A stretch of DNA of 64,000 bases. Origin: Anaspis maculata (Eukaryota > Arthropoda > Insecta > Coleoptera > Scraptiidae). The notes under the pieces were generated by a model. The model worked only from the letters and a program-made list of their open reading frames with translations, made no database searches and was not told the origin of the DNA. Each line of letters starts with the position of its first letter. Positions within the stretch are counted from its first letter, which is position 1. The stretch is taken from the NCBI GenBank assembly GCA_949128115.1, contig OX421962.1:55407787-55471786 (forward strand). The letters run 5' to 3'. Position numbers and translations under genes: made by a program. Of the stretch, positions 11,701 through 22,445 are shown in pieces.

Positions 11701-14010
11701 TTTTCATTAAATTGAGATTCTAAATAAATTGTGAATATAATCACAGTGTACCCATGAAGTTTAAAGGCAGTATTCCTTATTTAAACATGTTGGTCCATTA
11801 AAACTCCAACATATGCAACTTTATAATAACAAGGGTAGCTCCCTCTACAATTCCACCCCGCATTTACACAAAGCTCGCGCAAAAAATAACGAGCGGGGCA
11901 AACAGCACTTCTATACGTTTTACAACTTAGCTAAATGATAATTCCATTACTGAGGTAGTGCATCAGGGATGCTCAAACTTTTCAGACCAGTCCTCATGAT
12001 GAGCATCCCAAATCTTCCCATGAATAGTCAGGGCGCTGTTGCTATTTTTTTTTTAATTGAACAAAGCGAAGGCGTTGGCTACCGATTTTATTTGTGAGTA
12101 AGTACGCAATTGAAAAATCAATCAGTCAAGTACAATTCCCATTATTTTCAGGATTTCATTTTCAAGATATTTCAGAAGCTTCACAAGTTTTTTTAAAATG
12201 GTTTGCTCCACATTTTTTGAGAATTAAATGAAGCATTTTTATGCAAACTTTCACAGCTTTACCTTTTTTGGTTCATGAAATATGAATTTTCATTTATCAC
12301 CCTGTATAATGGCGACCAGGGTTGCGGTGGCGGCAGTTATTTTTGTTAGTTCAAGAGGCTCAAACGCACAGGCTCACAAGAGGCAACATTTATACGGAGA
12401 GGTTTTGCTTAGTAGATACCAAAAAAAAAGCAACAGCTCCCCGACTATAGAAGACTCAATTTTCCCGCCCGTGATCCGAAAGTGACATTATTTTCCAATC
12501 TGTAAGGAATCATTCACTTTTCAACTTTTTAAAAGTTAGGAATGTATCGATTGCTAACTCAATGTGAATAAAGATTTTTTCAAATCAAAAGAAATAACAC
12601 GTTCGTCGAAGGAACTATCTGTTTTTGACCGCGAAAAATGGCACTGGCGTGGCAGCAAATGGAGGGTTTCAATAGAGTCATGGTTCCATTGCGGCAAGTC
12701 AAATGGTGATGAACAGTGGATTGGTAGAAGTAGTTCCATTGTAGTTCTTTTCGAGCCCTTCGGCACCATCTTTTCAACGTGGAGGAGCAAGCGGCGGCTT
12801 GCCGAATTCGAAGATTCAGTATGTTGACGAGGACCACTCCAGGACATACCGCAGATTGCATGCAAATTGTAGACTCTCGGCGACCTTTCGCAAAGTAGGA
12901 CCTATCCGCATTACCTGGCATAACTTGACTCGCTGATGCATTATCAAAGTTAAATTACTTTGTCTAGCTAAATAAACGAATTGGTCGTAAACACCTGACG
13001 TCTTCTGGCTTCACTGAATCAGGAAACATTTTGATGGTGACTGATGATCACTGAACCCAACGACGACGGCGAAGTTCAACATGCGGATTACATTGTTAAC
13101 AATTAGTTAAATCTTGCGTGCTCGCATAATACGAACCGTATCAAGCAAGGGGTAGGTAGGAGGCATAAACATTTTAAAACGCAGTCTTTAAAAAATATAA
13201 AATTATTAAGTAGGTAGAAGTTTTATTGTTGGTGTGACGCAAATACTCCACTAGATGATTAGGATAAAGAAAAATCACGTTATTTATATTTAGGTTGCGG
13301 CAGGCAATATATGCCGAATAAATTTTGGCGTATGGAACCGTATAAACTTCAAAGTGAATTTTCCCGCTGCTTGGAGTTGGAGGAGAAGGGGGAGGAAAGA
13401 AAACGCGTCTGGGCTTGGCTTTTCTTTGATGTGATTTACTTTGATATGAAAAGTACGAAACATGAATATTCCACTTAAATAAAACAAAATCAGTCGGGGC
13501 TTTGGCGCGGTAAGCTGGGATGAAGTAGACTGTATCTCGGGAGGCTTTAAATCAATATGGAGAAATCAAAACATAACTTGATGGAAAACCTTCCTGCGAA
13601 TTCAGAACCGTTCAAACTGGGCTCGGCATTTAATGAAATGTGCAAACAACTTTGATATTTCACAAGTTACCTGTGATGTTGTATCGTATCCCTCTTATAA
13701 AATGTGTGTAAAAGAAAAACTATAGATACCTATATACAAGGTGGTTCGTTTTATATTTTCCTTTACTGGTATTTTGTAGTCATACCTAATTGGACTTGAG
13801 TAATAAAATTTTCCTTATAGTATAGTGAATTATATTGCTGCAGAATTCGCCCAGCTTCATGGTTATCTCGTATATTTTGAAAAATCAAAAATACAGGGTT
13901 CGGCAACGGGACCAAACACAAACGCCAAACATCATATCGAGAGCAGAACGGGTCAAGGTACATCCGCCTCCCTTTATGTTCACAGTTTTCAAGCTACCAA
14001 GATGTGACAG
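8731..14010. other. Low-information stretch, no supported gene apart from one ORF
   Basis: There are scattered short frames but no recognised domain. Small items: GTCTC repeats at about 9119-9138; an isolated CACCCTGTATA at about 12299-12309, which looks like one end of the TA-flanked element group; and a CAGGGATGCTC/GAGCATCCC hairpin at about 11963-12009. The ORF at 9818-10363 is listed separately. Confidence 0.5.
9818..10363 (-). CDS. Unrecognised 181-codon open frame
   Basis: The frame starts with ATG (MNFMHENIKF) and ends at 9818. I do not recognise the protein. It has a serine/proline-rich N-terminal half, a cysteine pair (RCLCCSKD), and one strongly hydrophobic stretch near residues 118-150 (FVSILSACSLIVDLPTVLF), which could be a membrane segment. 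No neighbour explains it, and a second frame of 95 codons overlaps it. It is longer than most chance frames in this AT-rich DNA, but could still be chance or an old retroelement remnant. Confidence 0.2.
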   Translation of the reverse strand: MNFMHENIKFTAELEHGDTLPFLPLRHFDSSFPSRVTPTPQSPTHRSLRYSGHPSTVLAVSFVDDNVSISFTTYNWLRRCLCCSKDPGPIFSVFGRLQAPGAPTAMPSVWVKLDKVSQPGFVSILSACSLIVDLPTVLFCLITIRMFVMMSVYTKNAVIPGESFLNPLKLPGGDSVPVNCA

Positions 14011-14023
14011 AAATATTAATATA

Positions 14024-14611
14024 CAGGGTGTTTCGGTGACCTTGCATAATACTTCGGGAGGTGATTTCTCTCAAGGAAGAAAGTCGAAAAGTAAGAGTAA
14101 TATTTTTTCCTGAAGTGATTCCTAAGGGAGTTACAGCCCTCTCAAAGGTACGCAGTAAAACAGAGTTTTCAATTATTTGCTGGAAAATTGTCAAAGGTAG
14201 GAACTTTAAATTTACTCTGGCGAAGTTTCTCGACAGTGTAAATGTACAGGCAAAGTTTTAAACAAATCTAACCAGTGGTAGTGAAATCAGAGGAGATGGG
14301 GATTCTGTTGAAAATTGTTCTAGACATATTCGTGTTCCTTCACTTTCACTTCAGAACGGTGCATTCTACAGAAAAAATGCAAGAGAAATAAAAGTTTTGA
14401 ATTGAACGAGCAATCAAAAATATCAAACTTGAAGCACGTACCTTTGACAGTTCTTGAGCAAATGATTAAAAACTTTGTTGCACTTTGCACCTTTGAGAGG
14501 CTGTAACTCCCTCAGGAAGCACTTGAGAAAAAAATTTCACTATTACTTTTTGACTTATTTTTGAGGGGAATCACCTCTCGAAATATTATGCAAGGTCACT
14601 GGAACACCCTG
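14024..14611. mobile_element. Palindromic TA-flanked element A (588 bp)
   Basis: It starts CAGGGTGTTTC and ends GGAACACCCTG, with TA at 14022-14023 and 14612-14613. The two halves are inverted copies: the left reads GACCTTGCATAATACTTC and the right carries its complement, GAAATATTATGCAAGGTC. Symmetry continues to near the centre. There is no ORF of substance. The TA duplication and CAGGGTG ends suggest mobilisation by a Tc1/mariner-group transposase, which is inference. Confidence 0.85.
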
Positions 14612-14727
14612 TATGTAGATTGAAGATCCAAAATCTTGTGGTAAAGTCTATCGTGTGATATTTTCAAGATGCACCAGTGAATGCAACTTTCAATTGAATA
14701 AAGTTAGAATCATTTTAGCAACATTTT

Positions 14728-14945
14728 ACTTTCCCAACATTTTACTTTCCCGACCCACCAACTAACAAGAAGGGAGAGTATTGTAAACCCGCTGTTTGTC
14801 TCTCTGTCTGTTTGTAATCTTCTATGATAACAGCCGCAACGTTGTATCTCACGGAACTTGACTTGAAATATGTTATTTGAAAGCCCTTGAAAAACCGACT
14901 CTTATTAGAGTTACGGCCACTTTATGATTCTGGCCATTTCGATCG
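14728..14945 (+). repeat. Dispersed repeat family R, partial copy
   Basis: It begins TTTACTTTCCCGACCC, as at 30648. It includes a CTGTCTGTTTGT tract and the phrase ACGGAACTTGACTTGAAA shared with the copies at 16.6, 30.6 and 57.2 kb. It is truncated relative to 30642-31345. Confidence 0.6.
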
Positions 14946-14949
14946 AATT

Positions 14950-16550
14950 GTTAAATGATAGGCAACAAATTTTTTATTGTGCACTTCCACCCCCCGCACG
15001 GAATACCTGAGGTTTCATTTATATCATAAATGGTGATTTTTTTGTGATAAGCCGTCTCCAATTCTTCGCTGCACAATTTAATTCTGATTAGCGCCCATAT
15101 ACCCAATCCACGAGTTTTGGGAAAAAAATGCATTTAAATACTAGAGCCTTCATAGAGCCCACATAGTTTTTATTTGATTTTTTGCGTTCATTGAGCCCCG
15201 AAAAGAAATAAAGAAAGTTTCGCGTGACCTAACGCGTACTGAGACTAGAGTCATTGTTCTAGAGTGCATAACAGATGGCACCAAGTGAAGCGGTAGAATT
15301 TGTTGCTAGACATCGTACGGACTCGGGGACGCGGTGAACTCCGAACATCTTAGTCTGAGGTGCTCCCTCTGGTCTGAGGAACAGCTGATTCCGAATTCCA
15401 GAGAAAAAACTCTGCGTGAATGTCAGTCAATTTTCAAGTGTTTTGTGTTGAAATGTCTTGCTATTTACTTGTAAAACATTCCAATATTCCCAATACCCGA
15501 CGGGGCGTTGAAGAAGCCGATAAGGAGGAAAACAAACTTTTTTTAAAAACTTTAACTTCCCAATACCCAGCTCCCTGGTATTGAAGAAAGTATAACAAAA
15601 GTGATCCCAGCCAAACTCAAACCTTGGGATGGTCACAGAAAAATTCAAGAATTCCGTCAGAAGCTCTCATTTATTGGTCTGCAGCTCTTACCTATAGCCT
15701 GAGAAGTCTAAGGTAATGGTTGCCTTCCCTGCATAAACAAAAACAAGTCATAAACAAGCAGTAAAGAAGTCTTCTGCCTTTAGTCCCACTGAAGTGATTC
15801 CTGTTAGTTCCTTGTACCTACTCACAAACCAATTCTACATTTGCATGTGTTTGACTTAGCATGGAAGATTTAAGGTAGGTACCTACATACCTATTTCTTA
15901 TTTTAGCCTATCAATTGATTTGGTAGTATTGTAATAATTGTTGTTTATTCCGAAAAACCCAGTAAGATAACACCAGCATCAACGTTTGGCACCAAGAGGT
16001 ATAATTGGTCTGCATCAGCCTGGGTCAAGTTTTGAGTAGTCTGAAGTCACTGGAGTCTACTGATCTGCTGCCTGGTTCGAGTGGAGTCACCTGTAGTTTT
16101 TCGTGCTGGTGCTTCCATTTTGATTTCAAACAAATATCACAAATGTCATGTATTTTGATGTTTTGAATTACACATTACACAACAAAAGTGATAAAACGTG
16201 ATTTCAACTTGAAGACGCCAAAATCTCGGTGAAGTGGGTCGCGTTTGGTTTGCGCGCGAGGTTGACCGAGTGAGGTCATAGATTATTAAGAAAAAAAGAT
16301 AAGAAAAAGAATTTAATGTTCAGATCATTTTTTTTGTGGTTAAATGACTCCCTCAATTATTCTGTAACTACATAGTAAACGCAAGATGGCTGCCGGAAGC
16401 AGGAAAAAGGCTGAATGTCGTTTTTTTTTTGGAAATAGTATGCCTAGGCACTGGCTACCGATCGTTTTCAATTTTTGAACAAATTTGGAAACTCAGCGCC
16501 AAACTGGGAAACTGGGAAAAGTTCCGCAAACTTAATGTAATTATTTTGTT
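14950..16550. other. Unassigned DNA; short SINE-tail-like match at about 15509-15528
   Basis: The word GCCGATAAGGAGGAAAACA near 15510 also occurs in the 3' region of the SINE at 56993-57195, so a fragment of that SINE or its LINE partner may be here. Nothing else is assigned. Confidence 0.3.
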
Positions 16551-16554
16551 TAGC

Positions 16555-17030
16555 TGCTTTCTGCTAAATGGTTCCAATCCATTGTATAGATTTTGAATGA
16601 TCAAATGGCAAAGTTTTGAATTTTAACATTTTTTCTTATTCGACAGATGACAGACAGAGAAATACTTCATCAATCCTTAATACAATTTTTCAAGGGCTTT
16701 CAAATGACATATGTAAGTCAAGCTCTGTGAGATGTAGCTTCTGTCATTTTTTAAAGTGACATTCCCGTTTGACAGCTGACAGCCAAAAACGAAAGGGCTC
16801 ATTCGATAGCAAAATCATGTCTGATGCATACCGAATTTCAAGTCAATCGGATCAACGTTACGGCTGTTATCGACACACAGACAGATATCACACCAAAAAT
16901 CTCGCCAAAAATGGTCTTAATCATCTTGGGGGACCTCAAAATGGATATCTACGTCCGTTTTCACCTCGAAATTTTTTTAGCGCTTTCACAATACTTCTTC
17001 TAGTTGGGTAGTGGGCCGAAGAAGTAAAGT
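16555..17030 (-). repeat. Dispersed repeat family R, reverse copy
   Basis: Read on the minus strand it follows 30642-31345: a GGG...CCA end, a CAGACAGA tract, CCGTAACG, 'TTGACTTGAAAT', and 'AAAGCCCTTGAAAA'. Copies in both orientations at five places show a dispersed interspersed repeat. No ORF is conserved between copies. Confidence 0.6.
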
Positions 17031-17216
17031 ACTTACTACCTATACATATAAAGCTAAACTATATCTATACATGTTTACATTAAGCGTTCACATAGACTTA
17101 CGGTAAAAAACGAGAAGCAGTATTGAGAGTGCAGATGGGATGGCAGAAGCTTGAAGGTTTCTAGATGTCTGCAGTACCCGTGCCAATTTTCTTGCCAGCG
17201 TTAATCACAGTTCACT

Positions 17217-18291
17217 CAGGGGCGGACTGGCCAAAGCCACTAGGCCGTATTTCCGGCCTAGATTTTTTGCGAAGGGCCCCCAAAACTTCGGTCGATTAGG
17301 GGCCCCCGCAGACCAAAAGTAATGGGGTTAAAAAAATACAAAACAAATTACCGCAATTTTTAAAATGTGACACCTTGTCACCGTGTCGAGGTATAATGTA
17401 TGCGGAAGTGAAAATTTTTGAGCATTTGCCAAGAATCGTGAGTTTTTTTGGAGGTTTGTTTGTCTTCACCGGTTAGTGGGTCTCCGCCAAGGTTGTTAGG
17501 TTTTTGGCGGCTGCTAATAATAATGTCGAAGATCGGCAGAATACTACTTAGATAAAAAGGCCCACCGCCCAAAAGGGTACATCTTCTGATGCACATCACT
17601 GGAGTGGTGAGAACTAGGTACCTACTCTAGCTCTAGCTCTACCTATTATACCTACTGCAACAGCAAGCAAGGAATGGATGGAAACATTTGCTGGCAGACA
17701 ACACAGTGTATCTACCTACTCACGCCCAAATTGTCTCATCTCCGTATACAGTTCAACTCCATAAATTATTGTCCTACTATCCATATTGTCCATCTGAAGA
17801 ATAAGTTTTCTCTTGGGCAGTGGGTTTTTCGTTTCTACATTCCATTTCTTCGCGGCATCACGGACTTCCGGCATAATTTTCCCAGTGGTCGGCAAAAACC
17901 TAGTAGCTTTGGCAAAAAGACTCACCAACCAGTGAAGACAATGTCCTTCATCGTTCACACTGCGAATCACTCGAAGGAAACTAACCTGGTCATTCGTACC
18001 AATGCAACCCATTTTTCCATAGCTTGCTCTGATGCAGAAAGCCGTGAAATTGATTATAGTTGCGCTTTTAAGCTGCTGAGTTCCCAGAAGATGTTTGAAT
18101 GTTTTTTTTATCAGGCCACCAGGTAGGTAGATTTTACCAGGTACTTACAAATACAGCGTTGGTAGAAACCAATAATAATAATTTCAACTTGGAATTAAAA
18201 AAAGTTTCAGCCTATGACCCCCCCTCCACGTCACAGAGGGGCCCCCAAATCACACCAGCGGCCTAACTTTTAGAGCCCCAGTCCGCCCCTG
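17217..18291. mobile_element. hAT-like non-autonomous element, 1,075 bp
   Basis: The ends are CAGGGGCGGACTGG and GTCCGCCCCTG. The flanks are AGTTCACT (17209-17216) and AGTTTACT (18292-18299), an 8-bp target duplication with one mismatch. CAGGGGC ends and 8-bp duplications are typical of the hAT superfamily. Subterminal GGGGCCCCC blocks occur at both ends. Open frames of 98 codons (minus) and 150 codons (plus) overlap in the centre (17674-18126). Neither resembles a hAT transposase that I can recognise, so the interior may be captured DNA. Confidence 0.85.
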
Positions 18292-18299
18292 AGTTTACT

Positions 18300-18925
18300 A
18301 TTCACTTCCCAAGTGATCACTCACTTACTTTCTTGAAATTTATCCGTACCTTTTAGCTTTGAGTGGATTTCATATGTACAAAAATAAATGCTGGTGATAA
18401 AATTGATAAAAATGATTACAACAATTGAAACAATGATAACAAAAATAATATAAAACTCCAATCATCTTCCCTTCGGTTATTTTTTCTCCGTCATTCCTCC
18501 ACTCACTTCATTTCCTTTGGTCCTTCTCCAGCCTTCACCCCCATCAAGTAAGTATTCTTCGTCTTGTCATCGGGATATCCTGATCATCACTCGTGTGCCA
18601 TTGATGGTTTTGTAGCATTGCTACAGTGGTTAGGGGTTGCCAATTCCCTTTTAATCCTCTGCACAACTCTTCTTCGTCCGTTCCCTAGTAATGACTAGCT
18701 CTATCTTCGTTTCCGCATCCGAATCTGGCCATAGCCTTGATATTTGTGGCTTTGCCTAAGTATTCAGCTTTTGTTGTGGTCTGTATTTCTGCGTAAGCTT
18801 TGTCGTTCCTTGATTTGTCGATGTCATTTCTCTATCGTAGCTAGTTGTTTTTATTTATGTTCTGTATTCTGTATTTCCCATTTCACGTCCTCTCCATCTC
18901 ATCTTCTCTCTTCTAGTGCTTCGCA
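18300..18925. other. Unassigned DNA
   Basis: Pyrimidine-rich toward its right end; no gene or repeat recognised. Confidence 0.5.
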
Positions 18926-18926
18926 T

Positions 18927-19075
18927 GAGAACGAGAATTCTCGTTCTCGCTCTCGGACCCGAGAACGAGAGCGAGAGCGAGAGCGAGAGCGAGAGCGAGA
19001 GCGAGACGAGAGCGCATGTTCATGAACAAGAGCGAGAGCGAGAGTTTTTGCCGAAAACTCTCGAAAAACTCTCGC
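18927..19075. repeat. GAGAGC/GAGAAC minisatellite with a perfect 22-bp palindrome
   Basis: Bases 18927-18948 form a perfect palindrome around GAATTC. A (GAGAGC)n run follows at about 18961-19013, then further CGAGAG/CTCTCG words. Arginine/glutamate-repeat and Ser-Arg frames on both strands here are translations of the repeat, not genes. Confidence 0.85.
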
Positions 19076-19116
19076 GCTCGTTTTTTTTTCCAACTTAGAC
19101 CTTTTCAACATTGAGT

Positions 19117-19606
19117 ACGTTTACACGGTTGCTAACTCCGATAGTTATAACTAACGTAGTTCTAACTACGGATGTTGGGTGCCGTGTAATATGGTGTCTA
19201 AATACCGAAGTTATGTAACTCCTGACTGATAACGCTATCTACTACTGTTTCCAAACAGGAGTAGATTTATAACTCCCGTTCAACATCGGTAGTTAGCCAC
19301 CGTTTGACGTGTATACACTGCAAGGCACGAGACATGGCATTTTGCTTTTGAAGATATCGCTGTTCTGTCCGAACAATAATCAGTGACCCTTGTGATGGAA
19401 CCTAGTCCATTTTCGCCCAAAGCTTCTCGCAAATGTTGGCTGACAAGAGACTTCAACTTTGACATTCAGAAACTTGGGAGTTGTAACTCCCGACTGAGAC
19501 AAATTAGTGATTTTTTTCAAATATAGGTACGTGTAAACGGGCCTTACAACTACGATAGTTATAACGACGATAGTTACAACTACTGGAGTTAACGCCGTAT
19601 AAACGT
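19117..19606. mobile_element. Inverted-repeat element, about 490 bp, ACGTTTACACGG ends
   Basis: The left end ACGTTTACACGG plus TAACTCCGATAGTTATAAC is mirrored at the right by GTTATAACGACGATAGTTACAAC and CCGTATAAACGT. A second internal terminus-like block (CGTGTAAACGGGCC) lies at about 19530-19543, so the element may be compound. Many TAACTMC/GATAGTTATAAC subrepeats lie within. Family not recognised; no clear target duplication. Confidence 0.7.
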
Positions 19607-19960
19607 GGTCTTTGAAACCACTGGTTCTATATCAGTGGAATTCGACTAATAAGTAAATTATCCTTCAACACAAGTCACTGGTAAATTTTAGCCGAATACC
19701 TCCACCCATTGATGGAACTGATGAAATCATGAAAACTGATAAACAAGTGAGTATGCCTTCACGTGCGTGAGTCTCAGTAGCGCATTTTTTTAAAGAGGCA
19801 TATTATGAATGTAAAGAAATTTGGTTGAAGGAGAAACATCATTCTTTGCCCACTCTCTTCAGTCGCAACTGACTGTGATTTTTTGTTATCAGAATGAGGT
19901 ACTTGTCAATGAAACAGATTTGAATGAAAATTCTTTCAATCATCAATATTTTTTTGTTTG

Positions 19961-22140
19961 GAGGCGGAAGCTGGGAGCAGCCACTAATCAACAGTGGCCT
20001 ATATTCTTTTCCATTTTCAGTCGGCTATCCACATAGCGAAAGAATTAGATCGTTATGTCTTCGGGTTTATGTTTTTCATTTCTCTTACTTTGAGGGCAGC
20101 GTGTGGGGGCGGCAGCATTCGGGAAAGTAACTGTTGCACAGTTTGAGTTGGGGGTTTCCAAATGTGTAAGGAAATATGACAAAACAGTGAAAATTATGAA
20201 AGTTACATTTTTTTGTTTAGGGGCGGGAGCTGGAGGCGGCGACTAATTAAAAGTTACCTATCTCTTCCCATTTTTAGTCATCTATACATACAGGGTGGTC
20301 CTCGTTTTATGTCATTAAATTCAATGATCGATAGAAAATGAAAAATGAAGGGGACTTTCTCCAGAAAACATATTTGAGAAATGCCTAATAACAGAGATAC
20401 AGCCCTTCAAAGTTGGAAATAAATAATCGTTTTTTCCGCATAACTTTTAAACTGTCAAACCGATTTTATTCAAAATAGAACCAAAGGTTTACTGGAGTTA
20501 TCCCCTGTCGAACAATCATAACATGTTCCATAAAAAAGTTCCAGGGGCTTAGACATTAGGGGGTGACCCTACTTTCCCCCCCTTATTTTTCACCTCCCTA
20601 GTTATTTTTGGAAACTGTTCATAATTTTGAATTCTACGTTCAATTTAAAAGAAAAAGTCACTCCTGCAAAATTTTGACTAGAGGCTTCGTTTAGGAGATA
20701 TTCGAGTTTGAAAGTTTGGAAAACATCTTGAACTCGCCACTTTCCAGAACCCAAATTGTTTTTTTCCTGAAAATTTCCCGTGTTTTGTAAAAAAATTGTG
20801 GTTTATCAACTTAGAAACTCTAGAAAACCTATTTCAGCTGAGAAATCATGAGTTTCTTTGAATTTTAATTTTTAGACCTTTGAAAGTGGCGATTTCGGGA
20901 TGTTCCCCAAAGTTTCAAACCCAAATATCTCCTAAACGAAGCTTCTAATCAAAATTTTGCAACAGTGATTTTTTCTTCAAAATTGAACGTAGAATTCAAA
21001 ATTATTAACAGTTTCCAAAAATAACTAAGGAGGTGAAAAATAGGGGGGGAAAAGTAGGGTCACCCCCTAATGTCTAAGCCCCTGAAACTTTTTTATGGAA
21101 CATGTTATGATTGTTCGACAGGGGATAATTTCAGTGAACCTTTGGTTCTATTTATAATCAAATCGGTTGAACGGTTCAAAAGTTATGCGAAAAAAACGAT
21201 TATTTATTTCCAACTTTGAAGGGCTGTATCTCTGTTATTAAGCATTTCTCAAATATGTTTTTTGGAAAAAGTCCCCTTTATTTTTTATTCTCTATCGATC
21301 CTTAAATTTAATGACATAAAAGTCGGACCACCCTGTATAGCGAAAGAATTAGATCGTTAATCTTCAGGTTTATGTGTTACATTCATCTCTTACTTTGGGG
21401 GCGGCGTGTAGGAGCGGCGGAGTTTGGCAGAGAAATTCTTGCACAGTTTGAGTTGACAGTTTCTGAATGTTTGAGGTAACATCAACATCTGAATCAGTCT
21501 AAATTGTTGAAAGTTGCACCTTTTTTCATTTGGGGGCGGAAGCTGGAGGCGAAGCTATATCACAAGTAGCCTATCCCGAGGCCTATCCTTTCCCATTTGT
21601 AGTCAGCTATCCATATAGCGAAAGACTTAGATCGTTATGTCTTCGGTTTCATGTTTTTCATTTATCTCTTACTTTGGAGGCGGCGTGTGGGAGCGGCGGC
21701 GTGTGGGAGCGGCAGCGTTCGGCTAAGCAAATGTTGCACGATTTGAGTTGGCAGATTCTAAATGTTTGAGAGGACATCTCAATCAGTAAAATTGTGAAAG
21801 TTGCACTATTTGTCGTTTGGGGGCGGAATCTGGGGGCGGCGACTAACCAAAAGTAGCCTATCCTTTTCCATTCTTAGTTAGCTGTTCATATACCAAAAAA
21901 ATTAGATCGCTATGTCTTCGGGTTTATGTTTTCCATTTTAAAGTAATTGGGGGCGGTTTTTAGTAATTTTTTCATATCGGCGGCGCATATTGAAGGCGGA
22001 ATGTTTCTGGGCTCACGATCATAAGTGACAACTATGTATTATTCATAAAATGAGAACACCAGAGCAGTAGGTCTGGAAGAAATTGCAATATCATGTTATT
22101 TCAAGTTTATCGGGGGCGGTTTTCTCTATGTTGGCGGCGC
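19961..22140. repeat. Tandem ~260-bp units inside composite element H copy 1
   Basis: Units open with GGGGGCGGAAGCTGG, continue through CTATCCATATAGCGAAAG and ATGTCTTCGGGTTTATG to GGGGCGGCGTGTGGG, then GTTGCACAGTTTGAGTTGG. Starts are near 19961, 20220, 21533 and 21819. Removing the 1,045-bp inserted palindrome plus its TA gives spacings of about 259, 266 and 286 bp. The last is longer because a short block (GAGCGGCGGCGTGTGG) is doubled. Confidence 0.8.
20291..21335. mobile_element. Palindromic TA-flanked element B (1,045 bp), inside a tandem unit
   Basis: It begins CAGGGTGGTCC and ends GGACCACCCTG with TA on each side (20289-20290, 21336-21337). The arms mirror each other almost throughout; for example AACAGAGATACAGCCCTTC on the left matches GAAGGGCTGTATCTCTGTT on the right. 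It splits a unit that elsewhere reads CTATCCATATAGCGAAAG: here CTATACATA, the element, then TATAGCGAAAG. The empty site is therefore known, and the duplication is TA. Confidence 0.92.
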
Positions 22141-22246
22141 AATATAGACATTCAATATAGCCTAGCCCTCCTTTGGAAGTGACAGCTATGTAACGGCGAA
22201 AAAATTAGACAGCTAGGGCGTCTAGTTTGGGAGGAGTTCGAGGAAC

Positions 22247-22302
22247 GGACGGACGGGCGGACAGACGGACGGACGGACGGACGGACGGACGGACGGACGG
22301 AC
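22247..22302. repeat. (ACGG)n microsatellite
   Basis: About 14 tetranucleotide units with two variants. The same position in the relatives at 35829 and 42687 carries the complement (CCGT)n, so the microsatellite is part of the element. Confidence 0.95.
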
Positions 22303-22445
22303 AAAGCGGTTGCAATAGCGATTTTCATCAAGATGGAAAATGCGCTAAAAACCGCTGTTGAACTGGGCAGTGAAAATTGCTCACTTCTTTGCTTGGCGTT
22401 CTCCCGAAAACTGGTCTCTCGCATTTTCGGCTTCATACATGGAAT

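Larger units (their letters stand above)
19741..22354 (-). mobile_element. Composite element H, copy 1 (Helentron/HINE-like organisation)
   Basis: Its reverse-orientation relatives are at 35780-37777 and 42635-44632. One end has AAACAAGTGAGTATGCC followed by the small hairpin TCACG-TG-CGTGA and AGTAGCGCATTTT. The other end has AAAATGCGCTAAAAAC, so AGCGCATTTT is a subterminal inverted repeat. Between them are ~260-bp tandem units and an ACGG microsatellite. A terminal hairpin, subterminal inverted repeats and an internal tandem array are features of Helentron-derived non-autonomous elements such as DINE-1; assignment to that group is inference. It is interrupted by palindromic element B. Confidence 0.6.

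Noticed and set aside
12554..12921. Three overlapping frames of 87-113 codons
   Set aside because: They overlap on opposite strands with no recognisable domain or composition bias, so none can be chosen.
13735..13895. ACAAGGTGG and ACAGGGTTCGG as ends of a TA-flanked element
   Set aside because: They are in the same orientation rather than inverted, and the intervening sequence has no mirror symmetry.
18744..19111. Arginine/glutamate-rich and Ser-Arg-repeat open frames on both strands
   Set aside because: They are translations of the GAGAGC minisatellite; no codon-use or conservation sign of a gene.
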